In this document: positions 1 through 7,382 of the stretch, in pieces | How positions within the stretch are numbered: the stretch's first letter is position 1 | Layout: every line of letters starts with the position of its first letter | DNA from: CG2-30-44-17 sp964344725 | GTDB lineage: Bacteria > Patescibacteriota > Gracilibacteria > UBA1369 > UBA12470 | NCBI GenBank assembly: GCA_964344725.1 | Contig: CAYFOI010000014.1 | Location: 1-34,032 of the forward strand | DNA length: 34,032 nucleotides | Reading direction: 5' to 3' | The notes under the pieces: model-generated | Seen by the model: the letters and a program-made list of their open reading frames with translations, nothing else | Database searches by the model: none | What the model was told of the DNA's origin: nothing | Program-made: the position numbers and the translations under genes

Positions 1-29
1 TCCCAAATTCTTCTAAGTTTTTGCCAAGT

Positions 30-51
30 TACGCACCCGAAAATGAACGGT
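30..51 (+). repeat. 22-bp repeat, left copy (inverted copy at 33982-34003)
   Basis: Positions 30-51 (core ACGCACCCGAAAATGAACGG) are the exact reverse complement of 33982-34003. Twenty-two matching bases are not expected by chance in 34 kb. The left copy precedes mod; positions 1-122 hold no other feature I can support except a short inverted repeat at 80-101. Confidence 0.8.
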
Positions 52-122
52 AGCAAGAGGAAACGATTGGATGTACTACGCCGTCCTTTTTGTTTGACGG
101 CACATGAAATAACTCAAAGTAT

Positions 123-1709
123 ATGCCGTCGTTTCACTTTAAGGGAAAAGCATTCCTCCAGAATTATCACCACTCGGTCAAATTCCATAAGCTCAACCCT
201 GTGAAGACAAAAGGCACGAGTCAGAAGCCAACACTAAGCGATAATCTTCTCATTCAAGGTGACAACCTAAAAGCTCTCAAAGCCCTTCTCCCCACTCATG
301 CGGGCAAGGTTAAGTGCATCTACATCGACCCACCCTACAACACGGGGAAAGAGGGGTGGCAATACAATGACAATGTAGCATCTCCAATGATTCAAGAATG
401 GCTTGGAAAAGCTGTTGGCATTGAGGATTTGGCTCGGCATGACAAGTGGTGCTGCATGATGTACCCAAGACTCGTTTTCTTGAGGGAGCTACTTGCTGAA
501 GATGGTGCGATTTTCATAAGCATTGACGACAATGAAGTACATCACTTGCGTATGATGCTTGATGAGATTTTCGGTGAGGATAATTTTTTGGCACAGATTG
601 TCTGGCAAAGGAAGAAGGAAACCTCGAGTGATAGCAGAGGATTCGCAACCAAAGCCGAGTATTTACTTGCCTACCGTAAAACGGACCAATTTGAAGTAAG
701 TAAGGAACAGTTGTCGGAAGAGTACATTAGAAAATCCTACCGCTTTGAGCAAGATGGCAAAAGATGGAGACCTGTTCCGATTACATTAGATGCAGGGCAT
801 CAAGGAGGCGGTTATGAGTATGAGATTACTACACCCGAGGGCACGAAAATCAATAGGCATTGGAGGATGCCAGAAAAGACCTTCAAACAGTTGCTGAAAG
901 ATGACCTCATCTACTTTGGGAAAAGTAATGATGGCGTGCCACAAAGAAAACATTTTCTCGCAGAAGATGCTGGCGTTGTACCTGATAACCTTTGGGTGGA
1001 CTTTGCCACTAACAAAGATGGCAAGAAAGAGATACAAGAAATTTTCTCTTCGGAGGCTTTTGACACACCCAAGCCAACAAAGCTAATCCAGAGAGTGATT
1101 CAACTCGTTGCGGGCAAAGACGACATCATTCTGGACTCCTTTGCAGGTTCAGGAACAACGGCTCACGCAGTCCTTGCGCTCAATCAAGAAGATGGGGGCA
1201 ATCGTAAGTTCATCTTGGTGGAGTGCGAAGACTATGCAGATGAAATCACAGGAGAGCGGATTCGTAGAGTCATCAAGGGCGTGCCAGATGCCAAAGATGA
1301 GGCTCTACGAAAAGGGCTGGGAGGCTCTTTCTCCTACTACGAGCTAGGTGAAGAGCTAGAAATGGACAAGATTCTTGAAGGTTCAGACCTGCCAAGCTAC
1401 GAAGAGTTGGCTCGCTACGCCTTCTTCACTTCTACGGGAGGGAACTGGGACGAGTCCACGGTAGAAGAGGAAACCTACTACATAGGTTCATCGAGCACCT
1501 TTGAAGTCTTCCTGCTCTATGCACCAGATAAGCAAAAGCTCAAGGAGTTGGCTCTCAACTTGGACTTTGCGATGAAGGTGCATAATCGCTTTCCAAACAA
1601 GCAGAAGCTCATCTTTGCCCCTGCTTGCTTCATGGAAGAGTACCACCTCAAGGAGTACGGGATTCGTTTTGCCCAACTCCCTTTTGAAATTTACCGAATG
1701 GCTGAATAA
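123..1709 (+). CDS. mod: Type III restriction-modification methyltransferase (Mod)
   Basis: This 528-aa protein is an adenine-N6 DNA methyltransferase of the type III Mod (beta) class, which supplies methylation and target recognition for the R-M complex. The catalytic motif DPPYNTG is at residues 69-75 and the S-adenosylmethionine-binding motif FAGSGTT is at about 340-346. The order motif IV before motif I is the beta-class arrangement, and the stretch between them should hold the target recognition domain. The next gene is res, 2 nt downstream, so the two are one operon. The ATG at 123 is the first in-frame start inside the window. No clear Shine-Dalgarno sequence is seen, and a short inverted repeat (80-85 with 96-101) lies just upstream. 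I see no simple repeat tract that would suggest phase variation. The family call is firm; the methylated sequence cannot be read from this. Confidence 0.95.
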   Translation: MPSFHFKGKAFLQNYHHSVKFHKLNPVKTKGTSQKPTLSDNLLIQGDNLKALKALLPTHAGKVKCIYIDPPYNTGKEGWQYNDNVASPMIQEWLGKAVGIEDLARHDKWCCMMYPRLVFLRELLAEDGAIFISIDDNEVHHLRMMLDEIFGEDNFLAQIVWQRKKETSSDSRGFATKAEYLLAYRKTDQFEVSKEQLSEEYIRKSYRFEQDGKRWRPVPITLDAGHQGGGYEYEITTPEGTKINRHWRMPEKTFKQLLKDDLIYFGKSNDGVPQRKHFLAEDAGVVPDNLWVDFATNKDGKKEIQEIFSSEAFDTPKPTKLIQRVIQLVAGKDDIILDSFAGSGTTAHAVLALNQEDGGNRKFILVECEDYADEITGERIRRVIKGVPDAKDEALRKGLGGSFSYYELGEELEMDKILEGSDLPSYEELARYAFFTSTGGNWDESTVEEETYYIGSSSTFEVFLLYAPDKQKLKELALNLDFAMKVHNRFPNKQKLIFAPACFMEEYHLKEYGIRFAQLPFEIYRMAE

Positions 1710-1711
1710 AC

Positions 1712-4285
1712 ATGCTTCTTCTCAAGGAATACCAACAAAATGCGAAAGACAAAATGGAGCAGTACTTCAAACGGCTGGCTCTCCACCAAGAGAAGATGCA
1801 AAGTCTGCCCGAAGAAGTCATAAAAGAGCTGGGGGTGGAGTACAACTGGGCGGAGAAGGCATGGCATGATTTGTTTCCGCAAGGGACGAGTGATGGAGAT
1901 TACAAAAGCAAGAAGACGGGGCATAGCAAACATTGCCCTAATTTCTGCTTAAAAATCCCCACGGGGGGCGGGAAGACGCTCATGGCGACCTACGCCGTGG
2001 AAATGTACCTTGAGCACCTTAGAAAGCAAAAGACAGGCTTTGTGCTTTGGGTTGTACCGAGCGAGCAGATTTACAGCCAAACCTTGAGTGCTCTCAAGGA
2101 CCGCTCTCACCCCTACCGTGAACGCTTGGACGCTGTTTCTGGGCATAGAGTGAAGATCATTACGAAAACAGACCGCTTCACCCCGAACGATGTGCAAGAG
2201 AACTTGGTGGTCCTTGTAATGATGCTCCAATCCTTTTCACGGGACAAATTTAAGAAAGCTGACCTCAAGTTCTTCAAGGACAACGGTAAATTTGATGAGT
2301 TCTTCCCCCTTGAAACCAACCAAGAAAAACAGCGAGAGCTTTATGAAGCCTTCCCAAACCTAGACCTTGAGAGTGATTTTGACAGCCTTCTTGGAGGAAA
2401 GGTGAAGACCTCCTTTGGAAACGTGGTGAAGGTGCTTGAACCGCTCATCATTTTGGATGAAGGACATAAAGCCAAAACTGAAATCGCAGGGGAAGCCATC
2501 AAGGAATGTAATCCTTCCTTGGTGTGTGAACTGACCGCCACACCAACCGAAGAGGCAAATGTGCTTTTCTCCGTCGCAGGACGCGAACTTGAGCGAGAAG
2601 ATATGATTAAGCTGGACCTCAACCTGATCGAGAAAGACACGGTGGAGTGGAAGAGCCTTCTGAACTATGCAGCCGAGCATCTCGATATGCTGCAAGAGAA
2701 AGCCTCCATGCACCAGAAAAAGACAGGGATTTACATTCGCCCCATAAGCCTGATTCAAGTAGAGGCAACAGGTAAGAATCAGCGTAAGGAGGGCAAGATT
2801 CACGCCGAAGATGTGAGAGAACATCTCATCGCCACAGGCTTGGTTCAACCCGATGAAATACGAGTGAAGAGCAGCTCCAAGAATGAACTGGAAGATGAAG
2901 ATTTACTCTCCAGCCAATCCCCTGTGAGGTTCATCATTACTAAACAGGCACTTCAAGAAGGTTGGGATTGCCCCTTTGCCTATTCCTTGGTGGTTTTGGG
3001 CGGTTCAAGGTCCAAGCGTGCACTCACGCAACTTGTGGGGCGTGTACTTCGGCAACCTTACGCACGAAAGACCAAGGTGAAGGAACTCGATGAAAGTTAT
3101 GTGTTTTGTTTGAGAGATTCCTCCAAAGATTTGGTGAAAGCCATTCGTTCTGGATTTGAATACGATGGAATGGGTGACTTTGCAGCTCGCATTGCCAGCA
3201 CGAGCAAGAAAACTGACCCCGACCTTGGAGAACGTAAGAAACAGGCTGTAAGAAAGCAGTATGAACCGACACTTGTGGAGTTCAGCTTGCCTACTTTTGT
3301 AGTAAAAGACCCAACATCAGATGACGGTACTCGAATTGTTGACCCAACCTTGGACATTACCCCTCACTTAGCTTTTGAAGAAGTAGACCTTTCTGCCCTT
3401 GAGGAGGTGCATATCAATAAGGAGGGCAAAGGCTTGGAAAAGACCGTTTCTATCGGGTTCAGTCGTGAGATTGCACAGGATAGCGAAGAGTTTCTTGAGA
3501 TGGTGGAGATGCGAAAGCGTGTTTCGATGCGCTCTAACTTACGAAAGAGCTTTTGGGTGCAGAACATTCTTGAATACGTTCCAAACCCGTGGAAGGCGCA
3601 TGAGTTAGTGGATAGAGCTTTGACGCTCCTTCGAGGACGTTTTTCACTCGAAGACATTGAGAGCAATCAGGTGTTTTTACTGGATGAGCTACGGAAAATT
3701 CTAGGAGGAGCTGGGCAGAATGTTGGGGAAGTGGATCGGTTGGCGAGAAAGGTGTTCATGGACCGCATGAAGAGTGATGAGATTCGTTTCGTGCCTAAGT
3801 TCAGCTTCAAGAAGGTGCTCACTCCTGAATACTACTTTGAGACAGATGCAAGACGGCGAGGGTTGAACGTAAAGAAGAGCCTCTTTGAACCTGTAATCAA
3901 CGACGACCTGAATGTACTCGAAGATAAAGCTTTGTGGCGCATGGAAGACGGCAAAGAGACCTATTGGTGGTATAGGAACAAAGCCAAGAAGGACTTCTTC
4001 TTGGTGGCATGGCGAAAGAATCGCTTCTACCCCGACTTCATCCTCACCCTCAAGGAGAGAAGTCCCAAAAGTTTCGACAAAATCTTGCTTATTGAAACCA
4101 AGGGAGGGCATTTACTTGGTAACACCGATACCGAGTACAAACGGGAGCTGACCGAGCTTTATCAGCGAGTGGTGCAAAAAAGTTGGTCTAGCAACGAAGC
4201 GTTCCCTGTTGTACCCAAGGAGACCATCTTCAAGTTTGTAGAAGAAGCCAACCTTGAGAATGAGATGAACGAGATTTTTGCTTAA
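1712..4285 (+). CDS. res: Type III restriction enzyme helicase/nuclease subunit (Res)
   Basis: This 857-aa protein is the Res subunit, an ATP-dependent translocase and endonuclease that cuts DNA together with Mod. The Walker A motif PTGGGKT is at residues 83-89, the DExH box appears as DEGH at 249-252, and TATPT follows at about 275. A C-terminal helicase lobe contains the QEGWDCPF and LVGRVLRQP segments. The nuclease domain near the C-terminus has the PD-(D/E)xK signature: PD at 774-775 and ETKG from about 795. All catalytic parts look intact and the length is normal for the family. It starts 2 nt after mod. Its TAA stop (4283-4285) overlaps the stop of the convergent reverse transcriptase gene, so there is no room for a separate terminator between the two systems. 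Confidence 0.95.
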   Translation: MLLLKEYQQNAKDKMEQYFKRLALHQEKMQSLPEEVIKELGVEYNWAEKAWHDLFPQGTSDGDYKSKKTGHSKHCPNFCLKIPTGGGKTLMATYAVEMYLEHLRKQKTGFVLWVVPSEQIYSQTLSALKDRSHPYRERLDAVSGHRVKIITKTDRFTPNDVQENLVVLVMMLQSFSRDKFKKADLKFFKDNGKFDEFFPLETNQEKQRELYEAFPNLDLESDFDSLLGGKVKTSFGNVVKVLEPLIILDEGHKAKTEIAGEAIKECNPSLVCELTATPTEEANVLFSVAGRELEREDMIKLDLNLIEKDTVEWKSLLNYAAEHLDMLQEKASMHQKKTGIYIRPISLIQVEATGKNQRKEGKIHAEDVREHLIATGLVQPDEIRVKSSSKNELEDEDLLSSQSPVRFIITKQALQEGWDCPFAYSLVVLGGSRSKRALTQLVGRVLRQPYARKTKVKELDESYVFCLRDSSKDLVKAIRSGFEYDGMGDFAARIASTSKKTDPDLGERKKQAVRKQYEPTLVEFSLPTFVVKDPTSDDGTRIVDPTLDITPHLAFEEVDLSALEEVHINKEGKGLEKTVSIGFSREIAQDSEEFLEMVEMRKRVSMRSNLRKSFWVQNILEYVPNPWKAHELVDRALTLLRGRFSLEDIESNQVFLLDELRKILGGAGQNVGEVDRLARKVFMDRMKSDEIRFVPKFSFKKVLTPEYYFETDARRRGLNVKKSLFEPVINDDLNVLEDKALWRMEDGKETYWWYRNKAKKDFFLVAWRKNRFYPDFILTLKERSPKSFDKILLIETKGGHLLGNTDTEYKRELTELYQRVVQKSWSSNEAFPVVPKETIFKFVEEANLENEMNEIFA

Positions 4286-5244
4286 CCCACAAGCTCATGA
4301 ACTCGCCAATCCAGCCATTTTTGCAGTTTTGGACCACCATGTTTAGCAATCACTCCGTGGTAGCTAGGGATGTTTTTCAGATTCAAACGGCTGGCAATGC
4401 GAGCTTTGTTTCGCTTGGAAAGCCGTCTACCAGAAGACCACAGTTCTACACCGAGAAATTTAAGTCCCTGCTGTGCCTTGACGATAAGGTTGTTCTTGCG
4501 ATGAAGGGGCAATTTTAGCCTGTTTTCAAGGAAGCAGGTCGTTTCTTTCTTCATACTCTCTAACTTTTCAAAATCCATCTCAAACAAAAGAAAATCGTCA
4601 CCGTAACGCAGGTATGCCTTGGGCTTGAGGTCATGTTTCACGAAGCGGTCCAACTCGTTGAGGTAGATGTTAGAGAAAATTTGGCTGGTGAGGTTGCCTA
4701 TCGGCATGCCTACGCCAACACGAGAGGTCTGATAACTCTTGAGCACCCCACGGATGAGGAGCATGGCTTTACGGTCTTTGACCCGCCTCTTGAGGATCTC
4801 AAAGAGCACACGCTGGTCCACGTTGTCGAAAAATTTCTGAACATCAGCTCGCCAAACGTAAGCGCGTGGGTACTGCTCAAGGAACTGTTGAGTTCTTTCT
4901 GTGGCTGCCAGCAGCCCTTTGCCCTTCCGACAAGACCAAGCATCGTAAATGAAAGTTTTGTCCCAGATCGGGACAAGGTAGTCATAGAGGAGACGGTGAA
5001 CAATGCGGTCTCTCACCGAGGAGACCGAAATCTCACGCCGTTTGTTGTCGCAGACTACAAAAGACCTGTATGGACCGTGCTTGTAAGTGCCATTTACGAG
5101 GTCTTGATGAAGCTCCATCAGGTTTGCCTCAAGGCTGTACTGAAACTCGTGCATTGCCATGCTCATCCTTTTTCCTTTACGAAATTCAAACCACGCATTC
5201 CATATACTTCCTAACCCAAAATCTATGTCTTCACTTCCCATCAT
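4282..5244 (-). CDS. Diversity-generating retroelement reverse transcriptase
   Basis: This 320-aa reverse transcriptase has the features of DGR enzymes: short length, no maturase or nuclease domain, GNLTSQ at residues 183-188 (the SQ motif of DGR reverse transcriptases) and the catalytic box YGDD at 214-217. A further catalytic aspartate is in the RADVQKFF segment at about 134. It would copy the TR RNA into cDNA with errors at adenines and feed it into the VR of the target gene. I chose the ATG at 5244; a second ATG follows at 5241 and a TTG lies at 5247. The 5' end overlaps the divergently transcribed avd gene by 20 bp, and the 3' end overlaps the res stop. No promoter was recognised; transcription may start upstream of TR and run antisense through avd. 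Confidence 0.95.
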   Translation of the reverse strand: MMGSEDIDFGLGSIWNAWFEFRKGKRMSMAMHEFQYSLEANLMELHQDLVNGTYKHGPYRSFVVCDNKRREISVSSVRDRIVHRLLYDYLVPIWDKTFIYDAWSCRKGKGLLAATERTQQFLEQYPRAYVWRADVQKFFDNVDQRVLFEILKRRVKDRKAMLLIRGVLKSYQTSRVGVGMPIGNLTSQIFSNIYLNELDRFVKHDLKPKAYLRYGDDFLLFEMDFEKLESMKKETTCFLENRLKLPLHRKNNLIVKAQQGLKFLGVELWSSGRRLSKRNKARIASRLNLKNIPSYHGVIAKHGGPKLQKWLDWRVHELVG

Positions 5245-5569
5245 CAATAAAAGTTATGAGCTGTACAAGCAGTTTACGGATGTAAATGACCACCTCATGA
5301 AGCGGTGGCGTTTGAGCCTTGGCACGAGCATTGAAGCCAGTATTCTTACACTTCTCGAGGAACTTGTTATGACCAAGAATGCACCTAAACCCATGAAAGC
5401 TGCTATCCTCCTGAAAGCAAGTGGCACTTTGGAGGTGTTGAACCTAAAAATACGCCTTCTTCTTGAGAAAAAGCTGGTAAATGAGACACGCGTCTTCCAA
5501 CTCCAATCACAAGTTGAAGAAATTGGTAGAATGCTGGGAGGGTGGCTCAAGTCCTCACAAAGCCAGTAG
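5225..5569 (+). CDS. avd: Avd-like four-helix-bundle DGR accessory protein
   Basis: This 114-aa protein is all helical and basic, and matches the Avd / four-helix-bundle (23S rRNA insertion protein-like) family. Recognisable parts are an N-terminal LPIINKSYELYK-like helix, a central LLEELV helix, a LEVLNLKIRLLLEKKL helix and a C-terminal IGRMLGGWLKS segment. In characterised DGRs, Avd forms a pentamer that binds the reverse transcriptase and the TR RNA and is needed for mutagenic homing. I chose the internal ATG at 5225 because homology begins right after it; an upstream in-frame start at 5159 would add 22 unrelated residues inside the RT gene. It is on the strand opposite to RT, TR and target. 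Its stop touches the TR boundary at 5569, so a TR transcript running toward RT would be antisense to its mRNA. This orientation is unusual. Confidence 0.88.
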   Translation: MSSLPIINKSYELYKQFTDVNDHLMKRWRLSLGTSIEASILTLLEELVMTKNAPKPMKAAILLKASGTLEVLNLKIRLLLEKKLVNETRVFQLQSQVEEIGRMLGGWLKSSQSQ

Positions 5570-5680
5570 ACCCCTATCACGCCACGAGAACCGAGATTAT
5601 CATTCTGATTGTTCGAATTGTTCACATTCGAATTCACGTTCCGATTGTTATGATTCCAGTAGGCATTACGAGCACGCGAA
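5569..5680 (-). repeat. DGR template repeat (TR)
   Basis: This 112-bp sequence aligns without gaps to 5989-6100. Read on the minus strand it is rich in AAC/AAT codons, so in the target frame it encodes mostly Asn at the variable positions. In 5591-5680 there are 30 minus-strand adenines and 14 of them differ in VR; no other base differs there. Three more differences lie in the last 22 bp (5574, 5577 and 5590), two of them not at adenines, as expected for the IMH*/IMH pair that marks the 3' boundary. The homology stops at 5680. TR has the same orientation as VR and RT. Confidence 0.96.
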
Positions 5681-5738
5681 TGCCACTCGTGATGAAGTTC
5701 ATCCGTTATGGGGTGCAGTCGCAACCACACCCTCTATT

Positions 5739-5760
5739 TTCAGCCCAAGGAAGGGCTGAA
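5739..5760. repeat. 8-bp perfect inverted repeat upstream of TR
   Basis: TTCAGCCC (5739-5746) and GGGCTGAA (5753-5760) form a perfect 8-bp stem with a 6-nt loop. On the minus strand it lies 5' of TR by about 58 nt, and no T-run follows on either strand, so it is not a terminator. A second, weaker hairpin (CTTGC 5857-5861 with GCAAG 5868-5872) lies further upstream. The 5681-5910 stretch holds no gene I can support; it probably contains the leader or promoter of the TR RNA. Confidence 0.6.
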
Positions 5761-5910
5761 CTTCACTCATCCTAAGGGTCTACTTCTTTCTTTATGCTCT
5801 CTCAAGACTCCTTCTTTCATGCAAAGCCTGTTTTTTGAAAGAGCACGTTACGGTAGCTTGCTCCGAGGCAAGTGGCTATTCACCGTTCACCTACGATTGT
5901 ACTCATTTTG

Positions 5911-5941
5911 AGAGAAAAGAAAAGACCGCCTGACGGCGGTC
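5911..5941 (-). terminator. Rho-independent terminator / hairpin downstream of VR
   Basis: On the minus strand, GACCGCC (5941-5935) and GGCGGTC (5930-5924) form a 7-bp GC-rich stem around a GTCA tetraloop, followed by a T-rich run to about 5911. It lies after the target stop codon. Some DGRs need a hairpin or cruciform just past the IMH for homing; here the hairpin is 48 bp past VR, so termination is the simpler reading, but both roles are possible. Confidence 0.85.
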
Positions 5942-5967
5942 CTTTGAAAGGTAAAATTTAAGAAAGA

Positions 5968-6903
5968 CTAAGATTCAAGGTTCAAATTGACCCTTAGCAC
6001 GCCACGAGATCCGAGATAACCATTCTGATTGTACGAATCGTTCACAAGCGAATCCACGTACCGAAGGTTATGAAGCCAGCAGGCATAACGAGCACGCGAA
6101 GGATCGAGTGTCTCATCGTCAGTCCAAGAATATGTTTTTCTCTCAAGCTGCCCTGTGTTCATACGAGCGTACTCTCCTCTGTGCTTACTTCCATCCCAAT
6201 TCAGGGTTGGCAATCCACGCACCATAAGAATGGAGTCTGGATCAATACTTTTAGCTGCATCAGAAAGTATAAGTGCTCCGTCACCATCTACCGTAAAGTA
6301 TTCGTTGCCCTCTATTACTTGAGCCACACCATCCGTACCACGGTAGACAACGCGAGTTTGACGCTTTTTCGCCGTTGGAAAATCCTCTTCTAGTCCATAA
6401 GCTTCTGCACATCCATCTCTCATGACTAACTGACCATCCTCATTCAATTCAAAGAAGATACCTTCTTTCATCGCATCCACTTCATTCAAGAATGCTGCAA
6501 CATCAGGAATAGCTCTTGCAATTTCTTCACCAGTACGGACTTTGCCTCGTACGCGACGTTGATGTTCTGGAAGAGCGTCAATGGCAGCTACTACGAGTGT
6601 TTGCAGTCGTTCATCAAGAGCTTCCTGTTGTTCTGGAATAACATCTGCAACACCCTCAACAGGTGCTTCGTCCTCTTCACCTTGAGTCCCTTCTACTAGA
6701 GTAATTCCAGCCAAGCGTGCAAATTCTTGGCGAGCCAAACCAATCAACTCACTTCTGTCATCACCAGATTCGCGAAGTTTCATGTCAGCAAGCGGTGTAC
6801 CCTCTCGAACGGAACGCAACGCCAATCCTTTTGCGTCTTCTTCTTTCGATTTTCCTGCTACACGCTCGTCAGTAACGGTTCTTGTAAACTGATCTGTGGA
6901 CAT
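5968..6903 (-). CDS. DGR target protein with C-terminal variable CLec-like domain
   Basis: This 311-aa protein is diversified by the DGR. The first ~140 residues are charged and probably helical, with no signal peptide or membrane segment, so the protein looks cytoplasmic. Residues ~140-235 are a small domain of unknown type. The C-terminal part, with LNWDGSKHRG, YSWTDDETLD, SRARYACW and finally LGSRGVLRV, fits the compact formylglycine-enzyme/C-type-lectin-like fold used by many DGR targets, in which the variable residues sit on a ligand-binding face. Its ligand cannot be inferred. A TTGACA-N17-TATCAT promoter precedes it and an intrinsic terminator follows 27 bp after the stop. It is therefore a transcription unit separate from TR and RT. 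Confidence 0.9.
   Translation of the reverse strand: MSTDQFTRTVTDERVAGKSKEEDAKGLALRSVREGTPLADMKLRESGDDRSELIGLARQEFARLAGITLVEGTQGEEDEAPVEGVADVIPEQQEALDERLQTLVVAAIDALPEHQRRVRGKVRTGEEIARAIPDVAAFLNEVDAMKEGIFFELNEDGQLVMRDGCAEAYGLEEDFPTAKKRQTRVVYRGTDGVAQVIEGNEYFTVDGDGALILSDAAKSIDPDSILMVRGLPTLNWDGSKHRGEYARMNTGQLERKTYSWTDDETLDPSRARYACWLHNLRYVDSLVNDSYNQNGYLGSRGVLRVNLNLES
5989..6100 (-). repeat. DGR variable repeat (VR) in the target gene
   Basis: VR is the copy of TR at the 3' end of the target gene, covering about residues 268-305 of 311. Compared with the TR-encoded peptide, 11 residues differ within the diversified part: mainly Asn to Tyr, Leu or Asp, plus Tyr to Cys and Asp to Gly. Each follows from substitution of template adenines. 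Framework residues (SRAR, W, SLV-type spacers, LGSRGV) are kept. The 3' 22 bp, encoding LGSRGVLRV, is the probable initiation-of-mutagenic-homing site. The stop codon lies 18 bp beyond VR. Confidence 0.96.
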
Positions 6904-6932
6904 GTTGATTTGGTTACTTGATTTAAGAGCGA

Positions 6933-6961
6933 ATGATACAGCTTCTTTTCAGAATTGTCAA
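6933..6961 (-). promoter_or_regulatory. Sigma-70 promoter of the DGR target gene
   Basis: On the minus strand a perfect -35 TTGACA (6961-6956) is followed after exactly 17 bp by a -10 TATCAT (6938-6933). Transcription should start near 6926, about 23 nt before the ATG at 6903. No Shine-Dalgarno sequence is seen in that leader. Confidence 0.8.
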
Positions 6962-7192
6962 GTGCAAGACGGATAGTTCTCTTTCACGAGCCAAAATAAC
7001 AGATTGAACTACCAAACACAATCCACCTCAAACTGCCAGCCTTTCCCTAAAGAAAGCTCTAATACACCCTCGCCAAAACCACTTTAGCAAACACATTGAA
7101 CTCGCTATGATGTTCCCTGATCGCGGTTCTAACGTCGTCCACGACACCCCGCCATCAAAATAAGTCTGTTCCGTAAGGAGCAGGCGCATTTT

Positions 7193-7255
7193 GACAGAGA
7201 GACAGGATCGAACCGGGTTCGAGCTTCGAACTGGTAGCGGGATTAGCAGTCCTGA
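7193..7255 (-). other. Degenerate 3' half of a tRNA-Ser(GCT)-like sequence
   Basis: Read on the minus strand, 7252-7240 is GGACTGCTAATCC, an anticodon-arm-like hairpin with a GCT centre, and 7214-7205 reads GGTTCGATCC, a T-loop-like motif, followed by a CTCTCTGTC acceptor-like end. The order and spacing resemble the intact tRNA-Ser(GCT) at 17350, but no matching 5' half or paired acceptor stem is present upstream. It could be a decayed tRNA or an old attachment-site remnant next to the R-M/DGR block. The surrounding 6962-7382 contains no gene I can support; a perfect 7-bp hairpin (7261-7267 with 7274-7280) lies beside it. Confidence 0.3.
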
Positions 7256-7382
7256 GCGGAACCAATTCAACGCAATTGGTGTAGCGAAGGAGCATTTCTT
7301 CGAAGAATACAATCCGACTAATTTAGTAGAAAATGAAACGATTCCCTATTGCAAGAAACTGCTAATCTTTGGCAATATTCTT

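Noticed and set aside
4633..5214. 193-aa plus-strand frame across the RT gene
   Set aside because: It is antisense to the RT, which has unambiguous catalytic motifs; the plus-strand translation has no recognisable features.
5681..5720. Extended homology of TR beyond 5680, as if TR were a copy of the whole target end
   Set aside because: Comparison of 5681-5700 with 6101-6120 shows no alignment. The repeat really ends at 5680/6100.
5254..5730. 158-aa open frame on the minus strand through TR
   Set aside because: It is the non-coding TR in the target frame plus the antisense of avd. The Asn-rich part is the template; the rest is the shadow of a gene with clear family features on the other strand.
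5773..5781. Inverted 9-bp copy of the VR 3' end (CTAAGGGTC) upstream of TR
   Set aside because: Nine bases can recur by chance in this length, and nothing else in the surrounding sequence matches.
7028..7312. 94-aa minus-strand frame in the gap after the DGR
   Set aside because: It runs through the tRNA-like sequence, has no start signals or recognisable features, and has many Ser/Leu/Arg residues from non-coding composition.
7191..7382. N-terminal extension of the small membrane protein
   Set aside because: The frame before 7383 is a translation of the tRNA-like stretch; the hydrophobic protein begins at the double ATG.
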